Below are positions 16,764 through 25,356 of a DNA stretch of 64,000 bases, piece by piece (within the stretch, counting starts at the first letter, position 1; each line of letters begins with the position of its first letter). The stretch lies in the NCBI RefSeq assembly GCF_016907715.1, contig NZ_JAFBCM010000001.1:4030001-4094000 (forward strand), given 5' to 3'. The stretch is from Tenggerimyces flavus (lineage in GTDB: Bacteria > Actinomycetota > Actinomycetes > Propionibacteriales > Actinopolymorphaceae). The notes beneath the pieces were generated by a model. It was not told where the DNA came from. It was given only the letters and a program-made list of their open reading frames with translations, and did not search any database. A program made the position numbers and the translations under genes.

Positions 16764-17669
16764 GTGTCCAAGATCCCCCCGAAGATCTCCGTCCTCGACG
16801 CGCCCTCCAACCTCGGTCTGCGGATGCCCGAGCCAGGGGTCATCCCGGGCTGCTACAAGCTCGCCGGCGCGATCCGCGACAACCGGCTGCTCGACCGCCT
16901 CGGCGCGCACGACGCCGGCGTCGTCGTGCCGCCGCGGTACAACACGTACGGCTGGCAGCTCGGTGACGGCATCTTCCACAAGCATGAGCTGCCCGTCTAC
17001 ACGACCAAGCTCGCGGACCGGCTCACGGCCTTGTTCGACGACGGCGACTTCGTCGTGCTGCTCGGCGGCGACTGCAGCATCCTGTTCGGGCCGGCTTTGG
17101 CGCTCAAGCGGCGCGGACGGTACGGGCTCGCCTACTTCGACGGCAGCTCGGACCTGCGGCACGTCGGGATCGAGGAGTACGTCGGCGCGACCGCGGGGGA
17201 GGGCCTCGCGATCGTGACCGGGCGTGGCGACGACGAGATCACCGACCTGGAGGGGCTGGAGCCGTACGTTCGCGACTCCGACATCGTTGTGCTCGGCGTG
17301 CGGGACAACGACTTCTACCTGGACGAGCTCGCCCGGCTCGAGATCCCCGTCCACACCTCGCCGGCGATCCAGGCCGAGGGCGGGACCGCGGTCGCGGCGA
17401 AGGTGCTGGAGCGGTTCGAGGGGTTGGACGGGTTCTGGGTGCATCTGGACGCCGACGTTCTGGACCCGTCGGTGATGCCGGCGGCCGACGCGCCGGACCC
17501 GGGTGGCCTGGACTATCCGGAGTTGGTCGAGGTGCTGCGGCCGCTGTTCGCCTCGGAGCGGTGCGTAGGCGTGAACTTCACGATCTACGACCCCGATCTG
17601 GATCCGGATGGCTTGATCGGGCGCCGGCTGACGGACACTCTGGTGGACGCCCTCAGCGTGCGAAGCTAG
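16764..17669 (+). CDS. arginase/agmatinase-family protein with altered metal site
   Basis: A 301-residue ureohydrolase-fold protein starting at GTG 16764. The family motifs are recognisable but changed. GGDHS reads GGDCS (Cys104), and DAHxD reads DGSSD (Asp126, Asp130, with Ser where His is expected). The third motif is intact as HLDADVLDP (Asp230, Asp232). The two histidine ligands of the binuclear manganese centre are therefore replaced while four aspartates remain. Arginase activity should not be assumed. Other metals, another guanidino substrate, or a non-hydrolytic role are all possible. It is divergent from the spermidine-synthase-like gene, and the acetyltransferase gene follows after 26 bp. 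Confidence 0.82.
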   Translation: MSKIPPKISVLDAPSNLGLRMPEPGVIPGCYKLAGAIRDNRLLDRLGAHDAGVVVPPRYNTYGWQLGDGIFHKHELPVYTTKLADRLTALFDDGDFVVLLGGDCSILFGPALALKRRGRYGLAYFDGSSDLRHVGIEEYVGATAGEGLAIVTGRGDDEITDLEGLEPYVRDSDIVVLGVRDNDFYLDELARLEIPVHTSPAIQAEGGTAVAAKVLERFEGLDGFWVHLDADVLDPSVMPAADAPDPGGLDYPELVEVLRPLFASERCVGVNFTIYDPDLDPDGLIGRRLTDTLVDALSVRS

Positions 17670-17695
17670 GGGCGCGTTCGAACTGGGAGGTGCGC

Positions 17696-18925
17696 GTGCC
17701 GGGAAAGGGTCGGCTGGCCAAGACCGTGATCTCGTACGGCGTCAAGTACGGGCCACTGCTCTACGAGGCCGTGAAGCACGGCCGCGAGCCGGCGCAGCGC
17801 GCGCTGCAGAAGGCGTTCGCGCGCCAGGTCGACCGGCGCAAGGCCCTGCAGCACGCGGGCACGGTGGTCGGGGGCGCGATCCTGCGTGTGTTCCACAACG
17901 GCGAGCCGATCTGGGTCGTGTTCAGCGCCGACATACCGATCACGACGTACCCGCCCGTCGAGGCGCCGCTCGGCACCGTCCTGCAGCACGCCGACCTCAG
18001 CCAACGGATCACGGTCAACGCCGCAAAGCCAGGCGGGCCGAAGCTGCCGAACTTCAGGTTCCCCAACGTTCAGCTGCCGCACCTCCAGCTGCCCAGTCTC
18101 CCGAGGTTGCCGATGCTGGGACGCAAGGAAACCGAGCCCGACGGAGCGATCCTGGCCGCGGCGATCGAGGGCAACACGGCCGAGTTCCTGCTCGCGCTCG
18201 GTGACGCCGGCGGTGGCGAGACCCGCGACGACACGGTGCGCTGGACGATCGGCGGCTCGCCGCTCGACTACCACAACGCGGTCGTCGGGGCCGACCTCGA
18301 CGAGGCGTCCGCGGACTCGGCGGTACGGGAGTCGCTCGAGCTGCTGCGCCGGCACGACGTACCCGGGACCTGGCACGTCGGACCGTCGATGCTGCCGGCC
18401 GACCTCGGCGCGCGACTGCTCGCGGCCGGGTTCGCGTACGACGGAGCGGAGCCGGGCATGGCCGTACGCCTGAGCGACCTCGTCGAGGACGAGCGTTCGC
18501 CGGACGGGCTCGTGGTCGCACCGGTCGAGAACGAGGCCGACCTGGTGACCTGGGCGACGACGCTGGCGCGCGGCTTCGGCGAGGGCGAACGCGAGGCGAC
18601 CTGGGTCGCGGACATGTACGGCCGGCTCGGCCTCGGTACGGGCGACTGGGTGCTGTACCTCGCGACCCTCGACGGCGAGCCGGTCGGCACGACGTCGGTG
18701 TTCCTCGGCGCGGGCGTGGCCGGCGTGTACTTCGTGATGACCGTGCCGGAGGCGCGCGGTCGCGGCATCGGCGCGGCAGTGACGATCGCCGGACTCCAGC
18801 AGGCGCGGGAGGCGGGCTACGAGATCGGCGTGCTCACCTCCTCGCCACTTGGGCGCAAGGTGTACGAGCGCATCGGTTTCCGTGAGCACTGCACGATCGA
18901 CCTTTACACGTGGGGACCTCGTTGA
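17696..18925 (+). CDS. two-domain protein: conserved N-terminal module fused to GNAT acetyltransferase
   Basis: A 409-residue protein. Residues 1-110 form a basic module (VISYGVKYGPLLYEAVKHG, GGAILRVFHNGEPIWVVFSAD) that resembles a stand-alone actinobacterial protein of unknown function. Residues about 110-145 are a Pro/Leu linker with repeated LPxL units. The rest is a GNAT fold with the acetyl-CoA loop VPEARGRGIGAAVTIAGLQQA and the terminal SPLGRKVYERIGFREH. The GTG at 17696 was chosen because GGGAGG at 17685-17690 lies at the right distance. The substrate is unknown. It may be co-transcribed with the arginase-like gene. Confidence 0.8.
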   Translation: MPGKGRLAKTVISYGVKYGPLLYEAVKHGREPAQRALQKAFARQVDRRKALQHAGTVVGGAILRVFHNGEPIWVVFSADIPITTYPPVEAPLGTVLQHADLSQRITVNAAKPGGPKLPNFRFPNVQLPHLQLPSLPRLPMLGRKETEPDGAILAAAIEGNTAEFLLALGDAGGGETRDDTVRWTIGGSPLDYHNAVVGADLDEASADSAVRESLELLRRHDVPGTWHVGPSMLPADLGARLLAAGFAYDGAEPGMAVRLSDLVEDERSPDGLVVAPVENEADLVTWATTLARGFGEGEREATWVADMYGRLGLGTGDWVLYLATLDGEPVGTTSVFLGAGVAGVYFVMTVPEARGRGIGAAVTIAGLQQAREAGYEIGVLTSSPLGRKVYERIGFREHCTIDLYTWGPR

Positions 18926-18950
18926 TCCAACTCCCCGAGGAGCAGCTCGT

Positions 18951-19892
18951 ATGGGACGCAGGCTCGTTGCCGCGGTCGTATGTGCCGCGGCGGTACTGGT
19001 GATGGGAAGCACGGCGCAGGCAGGGGAGCGGCATCGCGACGACCCGGTGGCGAAGGCGTTCCGCGACACGACGAGGTCGACGCCGTGGCAGCAGGTGGCG
19101 AAGATCCCGTTGGGCTTCCCGACCCATCACCCGCAGGGTTTCGCCTTGGTGGGCGACAAGATCTTCATGTCGACGGTCGAGGTGCTCGAGTGGCCGGTGC
19201 GTTACCCGGAGCCGATCGACGGCTACGACCGTACGCCAGGCAAGGGCATCGGGCACGTCCTCGTTCTCACCCGGCAGGGCAAGCTGCTGAAGGACATCAA
19301 GCTGGGCGAGGGAATCGTCTACCACCCGGGCGGCATCGACTTCGACGGCAAGTCGGTGTGGGTGCCGGTCGCGGAGTATCGCCCGAACAGCAACGCGATC
19401 GTCTACCGGCTGGACCCTCGGACCTACCGGGTGACGGAGGAGTTCCGCGTCCGTGACCACGTCGGCGGGGTCGTCCGCGATCGCGAGACGGGTGTCGTGC
19501 ACGGCGTGTCGTGGGGCTCGCGGACGTTGTACTCGTGGACCTCGCACGGCAAGCGCCTGACCAAGGTGGCGAACGAGGACCACCTGCTCGACTACCAGGA
19601 CTGCGCGTACGTCGGGTACCGCAAGCAGCTCTGCACCGGCGTTACCGGGCTGCCGGACGGCAAGGGCGGAACGTTCGAGCTCGGTGGGCTCGTGCTGCGC
19701 GACCTGCGCGACGGGCGGATCCTGCACCAGCTGCCGTTCACCGCGTTATCCTCGGCAGGGCACGTGATCACCCGCAACCCGGTCGCGTTGGAGGTGGCGG
19801 ACGGCAAGCTCCGGCTGTTCGCGGCGCCGGACGACGGTGACGCCGCTGCTGGCACCGAGCTGTACGTCTTCGAGGCTCCGTTGGGCGGCTAG
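18951..19892 (+). CDS. secreted DUF6454-family protein
   Basis: A 313-residue protein with a Sec signal peptide (RRLVAAVVCAAAVLVMGSTAQAG). The mature part has repeated beta-strand units of a propeller-like pattern: THHPQGFALVGDKIFMSTVEV, GKGIGHVLVLTRQGKLLKDI, YHPGGIDFDGKSVWVPVAEY and NPVALEVADGKLRLFAAPDD. Two cysteines (in DYQDCAYV and KQLCTGV) could form a disulfide. The molecular function is unknown. The start at ATG 18951 lies 25 bp after the acetyltransferase stop and is preceded by CCCCGAGGAG. Its stop shares a 4-bp overlap with the convergent rraA-like gene. Confidence 0.78.
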   Translation: MGRRLVAAVVCAAAVLVMGSTAQAGERHRDDPVAKAFRDTTRSTPWQQVAKIPLGFPTHHPQGFALVGDKIFMSTVEVLEWPVRYPEPIDGYDRTPGKGIGHVLVLTRQGKLLKDIKLGEGIVYHPGGIDFDGKSVWVPVAEYRPNSNAIVYRLDPRTYRVTEEFRVRDHVGGVVRDRETGVVHGVSWGSRTLYSWTSHGKRLTKVANEDHLLDYQDCAYVGYRKQLCTGVTGLPDGKGGTFELGGLVLRDLRDGRILHQLPFTALSSAGHVITRNPVALEVADGKLRLFAAPDDGDAAAGTELYVFEAPLGG

Positions 19893-20563
19893 TCGGCGAG
19901 CTCGGGTGGGTCGAGGTGGAAGACCTCGAGCAGGGTGCGGCCGGCTTCGAGCTGGGTGACCCAGCTCTGTTCGGCTTCCACGTGGGCCAGCGCGGCGGCG
20001 AGGCCGGACACCGCCACGGAGGCGGGCAGCACCAGGAGGCCGTCGTCGTCGCCCAGCACGAGGTCGCCGGGCGAGGCAAGGACGCCGGCGAAGGAGAGGG
20101 GCGCGTTTACCGTTCCGCCGGCCAGGCCTGGCGGCCGGCGGGCGCAGACGGAGCGGGCGAACACCGGGAAGTCCGACCACGACGCCAGCGCTGCCGTGTC
20201 GCGCACCGCACCATCCACTGCCAACCCGGCCACCCCCTTGCGGCGCGCGACGCCGGTGAGGATCTCGCCGGTCACGGCCGCGTCCACCCCCGTGCTCGCA
20301 TCGACCAGGAGCACGTCGCCCGCCTCGGCCACCTCGATCGCGTGCGCCACCGCGCCGAAGTCTCCGGGCGCGCACCACGCCGTCACGGCCGGCCCCGCCA
20401 ACCGTTCCGCAGACCCGAACGGACGCAGCGGGCGCAGCGAAGAGGACGCCACGTACGACGCCCCCAACACGTCGGCCGCGATCGTCGTCGGCACGGCCGC
20501 CCAGCCGCGCAGGAGCTCAGGGGTCAACGTACGCGGGACATTCCGATACACACGGGTCGCCAT
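19889..20563 (-). CDS. RraA/HMG-aldolase-family protein
   Basis: A 224-residue member of the RraA fold, which includes 4-hydroxy-4-methyl-2-oxoglutarate aldolases, oxaloacetate decarboxylases and the RNase E regulator RraA. The core GEILTGVARRKGVAGLAVDGAVRD region is represented by GEILTGVARRKG and LAVDGAVRD. GDVLLVDASTG and GDLVLGDDDGLLVLP also fit. Arg and Asp of DGAVRD are the usual pyruvate- and metal-binding residues, so an aldolase or decarboxylase role is more likely than RNase regulation in an actinomycete. It starts at ATG 20563, 20 bp downstream of the VOC gene on the same strand. Confidence 0.85.
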   Translation of the reverse strand: MATRVYRNVPRTLTPELLRGWAAVPTTIAADVLGASYVASSSLRPLRPFGSAERLAGPAVTAWCAPGDFGAVAHAIEVAEAGDVLLVDASTGVDAAVTGEILTGVARRKGVAGLAVDGAVRDTAALASWSDFPVFARSVCARRPPGLAGGTVNAPLSFAGVLASPGDLVLGDDDGLLVLPASVAVSGLAAALAHVEAEQSWVTQLEAGRTLLEVFHLDPPELAD

Positions 20564-20582
20564 GACACCCGACCCTACGGGA

Positions 20583-20975
20583 TCACAACGCCGCGAACAG
20601 ATCCACCTCGTTGCCGCTCGGGTCGTGCAGGATCGCGTACCGCTGCCCCCAGAACGCGTCCCAAGGCTCCTTCTCCCCGTGGTACCCGAGCCCCGTCAGC
20701 TCCGCGTAGATCGAGTCGACCTCCGCCGGGCTCGCGCACAGGAACGCGAGCGAGAAGCGAGCGCTCCCCGACGACGCCTTCCAGTCCGGCGCGAACTTCT
20801 GGATTTCCTCGACCGTGTCGAACATGATCCGCACCCCGTCGGTGTTCCCGGCCTCGACATGGCCACCCTCCGACTCGGACTCGGGTGGAAACTCCAGCCC
20901 GACCTTGCGGTAGAACTCCAACGTCTTCGCCAGGTCGTCGACAACGACTCCCACAGCGTCGAACTTCGCAGGCAT
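20583..20975 (-). CDS. VOC-family (glyoxalase-like) protein
   Basis: A 130-residue vicinal-oxygen-chelate fold protein with two beta-alpha-beta-beta-beta modules. The first is VGVVVDDLAKTLEFYRKVGLEFP; the second ends WGQRYAILHDPSGNEVDLFAAL. Likely metal positions are present in part, with Glu of the final NEVDLF. Such proteins include glyoxalases, dioxygenases and antibiotic-binding proteins, and the substrate cannot be told. The ATG at 20975 was selected; the longer frame adds an atypical leader. It is divergent from the BTAD regulator gene and may be co-transcribed with the rraA-like gene. Confidence 0.85.
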   Translation of the reverse strand: MPAKFDAVGVVVDDLAKTLEFYRKVGLEFPPESESEGGHVEAGNTDGVRIMFDTVEEIQKFAPDWKASSGSARFSLAFLCASPAEVDSIYAELTGLGYHGEKEPWDAFWGQRYAILHDPSGNEVDLFAAL

Positions 20976-21079
20976 CTCAGCATCCCTTCCTCGCAGTAAC
21001 AAGCTGCTCGCCAAGCTAGGCCCGCACACCGGACGTGTTCTTGAACAGAACGGTCACCGCCAATGCCACACTGACGAAC

Positions 21080-23878
21080 GTGCTGCCCATCCCGTCCGTC
21101 AGGCTGCTCGGCCGCTTCGAGCTCAGCCTGAACGACGACGTGGTCCAGCTCGACTCCGCCCGCGCCGAAGCACTCCTCGCCTACCTCCTCCTCCATCGCG
21201 GCAGCACCATCTCGAGGCAGCGACTCGCCGCCGCGTTCTGGCCCGACTCCACCGAGGCCCAGGCACGCACCAACCTCCGCCACGTCCTCCACACCCTCCG
21301 CGCCAGGCTGCCGACGGTCGAGGAGTACGTCGAGATCACCGCCCGTACGCTGCGCTGGCGCCCGGACGCCCCGCTCTGGCTGGACGTCGACGGGTTCGAG
21401 GAGACGCGGGACCTCGAGCTGTACGGCGGCGACCTGCTCGAAGAAGCCGACGACGACTGGCTCGAAGCAGACCGCACCAGGCTCCGCCGCACCTACCTCG
21501 AAGCGCTCGACACCCAAGCCGAGCGGGCCGAAGCCGACGGCGACCACACCGCCGCCGCAGCGGCGACCGAACGGCTTCTGCGCGAAGACCCACTCCGCGA
21601 GGACGCGCACCGCAGGCTGATTCGCCTGTACGACAGCGCCGGCGACAAGGCCCGCGCGGTCGCCGCGTACCACGAGTGCGCCTCGATCCTCGAACGCGAG
21701 CTCGGCATCCCACCCTCGCCACCGACAAGGGCCGCCTACGAAGCAGTCATGGCGAGCGAACGCACGACAACGGAGGCACCCATCGCCCCGTTCGTCGCCC
21801 GCGCCGCCGAACGAGAACAGCTGGTCGCGACCTGGAAACAGGCCGAAGCCGGCAGCGCCCGCCTCGTCGTGGTAGGTGGCGACGCCGGCGTCGGCAAGAC
21901 CAGGCTGGCCGAGGAGTTCCGCGCCTGGTGCGCCCGCCGCGGCGCCGTCGTCGCGGCGGCCAGCTGCTACGCCGCCGAGGGTCCGCTCGCGTACGGCGCC
22001 GTGGTCGGCTGGCTGCGGTCACCTCCCGTTCGCGAACGGATAGCGCGCACCGACAGCCACCGCCGCACCGAGCTCGCCCGCATCCTCCCCAAGCTCCTCA
22101 CCGACGACCCAAGCCTCGAACGCCCTGCCGAACTGCCCCAGGCGGAACAGCGGCAGCGCCTGTTCGACGCCGTCGCCAGCGTGCTCGCGCCCACGGCGCC
22201 GACGCTGCTCTCGCTCGACGACCTGCAGTACGCCGACGGCGAGACCTGCGCGCTCGTGCACTACCTGCTCCGCGCCAACCCGGCTGCCCGTCTCCTCATC
22301 CTCGCGACCGCCCGACGCGAGGAGCTGACGGCCGGCCACCGCGAGCTGGTCGCCAGCCTGCAAGCCCGCGGCGACCTCGTCGAGCTCGAGCTCGCCAGCC
22401 TCGACCGTGCCGAAACGGCCTTGCTGGCAAGCAGAATCGCTGGTACGGACTTCGCCGATGACGAGCTCTTCGAGGAGACCGAGGGCAATCCGCTGTTCGT
22501 CGTCGAGGCGGTCCGCGCCGGCTGGCGGCCGGGCAGCCCACCCAGCCCCCGCGTGCAGGCCGTGATCGAGGCACGGCTCGACCAGCTTCCGAACGAGGTC
22601 CGCGACCTGATCGAGGTGGCGGCCACGATCGGCCGCGAGTTCGCGCCGGACGTCCTGGCCGAAGCCGCCGACCTCGACCAGGACGCGCTGGTCGGCGGCC
22701 TCGACGAGCTGTGGCGCAGGCGGCTCGTGCGCGAGAGCGGCAACCGGTACGACTTCGCCCACCACCGCATCCGCGAGGTCGCCGCCGCCCGGGTCACGCC
22801 CGCCCGCCGAAGAATGCTGCACGGGAGAATCGCCAACGCCCTCGAACGATCCGGCGCACCGAGCGCGTCGATCGCCACGCACTACGAGCAGGCCGGAGCC
22901 TCCGACCAGGCCGTCGCGTTCCTCCGCAAGGCAGCAGTCGAGTCGCTGAGCCTGCACGCGTACGAGCAGGCCGTCGAGCAGCTCGACCGCGCCCTCACGC
23001 AAACCCTGGATGCTCAGACAGAGCTGACGATCCGCACCGCGCTACTTGCCCCGCTGGCAGTCTTGGACGGGTTCGCCTCGCCGCGCATCCAGGCCCAGCA
23101 GGAACGCGTGACCGAGCTGTCCGAGACACCCAGCCCCGCGCTGCTCCGCTCGATCGCGCTCAGCGCCCTGAGCGCGTCGGACTTCGACACCGCGGTGAGC
23201 GCCGGGAAACGGCTGGCGGAGACGGGCGACGAGGTCGACGTGGTGGAAGCCTCGTACGTGTTGGGCATCGCCGCCTTCTGGCGGGCCGACTTCGCCACGG
23301 CGAAGACCGCGTTCGAACGTGTCGTCGAGCTGTACCGGCCCGAGCAGTACCGCGCGCACCTGATCCGCTACGGCCAGGATCCGAAGGTCGTTTGCCTTGC
23401 CCGCTTGGGAAACACGCTGTCCTTTCTCGGCGAGCCGGATGCCGCACGAGAAGCACGCGAAGAGGCGCTCGCCTGGGCGGACGAGCTGGGACATCCGCTG
23501 ACCAGGCAGCTGGGGCTGGTGTTCGGCGCGCTGCTCGCGCTGGACCAGGGAGACCTGCCGACGCTTCGCGCGTTGGTCGCGTCGTTCCCCGAGGGCTACG
23601 AGCAGGCGCCGGTACGGCTCGCGGTCGAGGCCTACCGCGGGTACCTCGCGGTGATCGATGGCGCCGTCGACGACGGCCTCGCGGCTGTCCGTTCGGCGGC
23701 CGAGGAGGCGGCGGGACACGAGTCGGCACCCGGGCTGGCAGCGGTGCTCGCGCGGATCCGGCTTGCCAGCGCCGAAGCCGCCGGCAGGGGAGTCGGAGAG
23801 GCCGCCGACCGACTGCTCGCACTGGGCGGCGCCGCGTGCGTGTTCGAGCCGGCAGCGTTCCGCGCTCGCCAGGGCTGA
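21080..23878 (+). CDS. BTAD-domain transcriptional activator with AAA ATPase
   Basis: A large regulator of about 932 residues. It has an N-terminal OmpR-like winged helix (VRLLGRFELSLNDDVVQLDSARAEALLAYLLLHRG in shortened form, 1-90), a bacterial transcriptional activator domain (about 95-235), a P-loop ATPase (VVVGGDAGVGKTRLAEEF) with Walker B TLLSLDDLQYADGET, and a C-terminal helical repeat region. The architecture is that of SARP/AfsR-like pathway activators. GTG 21080 was chosen, but the exact start is uncertain as no good ribosome-binding site is visible. The flavin oxidase gene 40 bp downstream on the same strand is the obvious candidate target. Confidence 0.88.
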   Translation: MLPIPSVRLLGRFELSLNDDVVQLDSARAEALLAYLLLHRGSTISRQRLAAAFWPDSTEAQARTNLRHVLHTLRARLPTVEEYVEITARTLRWRPDAPLWLDVDGFEETRDLELYGGDLLEEADDDWLEADRTRLRRTYLEALDTQAERAEADGDHTAAAAATERLLREDPLREDAHRRLIRLYDSAGDKARAVAAYHECASILERELGIPPSPPTRAAYEAVMASERTTTEAPIAPFVARAAEREQLVATWKQAEAGSARLVVVGGDAGVGKTRLAEEFRAWCARRGAVVAAASCYAAEGPLAYGAVVGWLRSPPVRERIARTDSHRRTELARILPKLLTDDPSLERPAELPQAEQRQRLFDAVASVLAPTAPTLLSLDDLQYADGETCALVHYLLRANPAARLLILATARREELTAGHRELVASLQARGDLVELELASLDRAETALLASRIAGTDFADDELFEETEGNPLFVVEAVRAGWRPGSPPSPRVQAVIEARLDQLPNEVRDLIEVAATIGREFAPDVLAEAADLDQDALVGGLDELWRRRLVRESGNRYDFAHHRIREVAAARVTPARRRMLHGRIANALERSGAPSASIATHYEQAGASDQAVAFLRKAAVESLSLHAYEQAVEQLDRALTQTLDAQTELTIRTALLAPLAVLDGFASPRIQAQQERVTELSETPSPALLRSIALSALSASDFDTAVSAGKRLAETGDEVDVVEASYVLGIAAFWRADFATAKTAFERVVELYRPEQYRAHLIRYGQDPKVVCLARLGNTLSFLGEPDAAREAREEALAWADELGHPLTRQLGLVFGALLALDQGDLPTLRALVASFPEGYEQAPVRLAVEAYRGYLAVIDGAVDDGLAAVRSAAEEAAGHESAPGLAAVLARIRLASAEAAGRGVGEAADRLLALGGAACVFEPAAFRARQG

Positions 23879-23918
23879 GGAACGCTCGCGGAACGCACCG
23901 CCCGGCACGCTCGTCGGC

Positions 23919-25301
23919 ATGAGCATCCTGCTGCGTTCCGGAGACGACGGCTACGACGAAGCGCGAAAGGTCTGGAACGGCGCGATCGACCGCCGCCCGG
24001 CCGCCATCGCCCGCGTCACCAGTGCCGCCGACGTCGCCCAAGCGCTCCGGTTCGCGCGGGACCAAGGCCTCGAGGTCACCGTACGAGGCGGCGGCCACTC
24101 CGTCGCCGGCCTCGCCGTCCAGGACGACGCCATGATGATCGACCTGTCCGCCATGCGCCACGTCCACGTCGATCCCCAAGCCAAGACGGCGACCGTCGGC
24201 GGGGGAGCGCTGCTCAGCGATCTCGACCGCGCGACCCAGGAGTACGGGCTCGCGACGACGGGCGGCGTGGTCAGCCACACCGGCGTCGGCGGCCTCACGC
24301 TCGGCGGCGGCATCGGCCATCTGATGCGCCGCTTCGGCCTCACCGTCGACAACCTGCTGGCCGCGGAGCTCGTCACCGCGAACGGCGACCGCCTCGACGT
24401 CGACGCCGAACGCGAACCCGAGCTGTTCTGGGGACTTCGCGGTGGCGGTGGCAACTTCGGCGTGGTCACGAAGTTCACGTACCGGCTGCACGAGGTCGGG
24501 CCGACCGTCCTCGGCGGGCCGGTGTTCTGGCCGTTGACCGACGCGCCGAAGGTGCTCGCCGCTCTTGTCGAGTACGCGCAGGTAGCGCCGGACGAGCTCA
24601 GCCTGGGCTTCACGGTGCGGTACGCGCCGCCGGCGCCGTTCCTCGCACCGGAGCACCACGGCAAGGCGGTCGTCGGGTTGCTGCTGGTCTGGACCGGAGA
24701 CCCCGCGGCGGGGGAGGCCGCGATGGCGCCGCTCCGACACTTCGGCACGCCCGTCGGCGACGGCGTCCGCCCGCAGCCGTACACGGCGATCCAGTCCATG
24801 CTCGACGCCAGCAGCCCCCACGGCGCGCACTACTACTGGCGCGCGCATCGCCTTCCCACCTTGACGATCGACGACATCGACACGTTCGTCGCGGCGATCG
24901 AGTCGTCGACCTCGCCGATGTCGCACGTCGTCGGCCTCGCGGTCGGCGGCGCGGTGTCGCGCGTCGACGCCGAGGCGACGGCGGTCGGTCCGCGCGAGCC
25001 CGGGTTCGAGGCGAACGTCGTCGCGGCCTGGCAGCCGGGCGAGGACCCGGAGCCGCATCGAAAGTGGGTACGAGCCCAGTCCGAAAGTCTGAGGCCCCGC
25101 GTCTTCGGTCTGTGGTCGCACTTCCTGTCCGACGAGGGGGCGGACGGGGTACGGCTCGCGTACCAGGGCCGAATGGACCGGCTGACCCTACTCAAGGACC
25201 GCTACGACCCCCACAACGTCTTCCGTTTCAACGCCAATATCGCGCCGGCTCGTCGAGGCAGCGGTCAAAGTCGGGCGGCCAACGGCCGTCACCCGGAGTG
25301 A
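23919..25301 (+). CDS. FAD-binding oxidoreductase, BBE family, cytosolic
   Basis: A 460-residue flavin oxidase. The PCMH-type FAD domain has RGGGHSVAG (His60, predicted covalent flavin link), ATVGGGALLSDLDRATQ and GVGGLTLGGGIGHLMRRFG. The cysteine used for a second flavin bond in the exported paralogue at 2963 is absent here (GGVVSHTGVGG), so attachment should be through His only. The C-terminal BBE segment DRYDPHNVFRFNANI is present. There is no signal peptide. It follows the BTAD regulator and probably depends on it. The substrate may be a secondary metabolite or sugar. Confidence 0.9.
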   Translation: MSILLRSGDDGYDEARKVWNGAIDRRPAAIARVTSAADVAQALRFARDQGLEVTVRGGGHSVAGLAVQDDAMMIDLSAMRHVHVDPQAKTATVGGGALLSDLDRATQEYGLATTGGVVSHTGVGGLTLGGGIGHLMRRFGLTVDNLLAAELVTANGDRLDVDAEREPELFWGLRGGGGNFGVVTKFTYRLHEVGPTVLGGPVFWPLTDAPKVLAALVEYAQVAPDELSLGFTVRYAPPAPFLAPEHHGKAVVGLLLVWTGDPAAGEAAMAPLRHFGTPVGDGVRPQPYTAIQSMLDASSPHGAHYYWRAHRLPTLTIDDIDTFVAAIESSTSPMSHVVGLAVGGAVSRVDAEATAVGPREPGFEANVVAAWQPGEDPEPHRKWVRAQSESLRPRVFGLWSHFLSDEGADGVRLAYQGRMDRLTLLKDRYDPHNVFRFNANIAPARRGSGQSRAANGRHPE

Positions 25302-25356
25302 AACTGAGCGAGCCGGCGCGATCAATATGCACAGTCGAACCTTCTGGAGGGTTGTC

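Noticed and set aside
23160-25121. Long minus-strand frame across the flavin oxidase gene
   Set aside because: Composition shadow of the plus-strand oxidase and regulator genes, with no recognisable domain.
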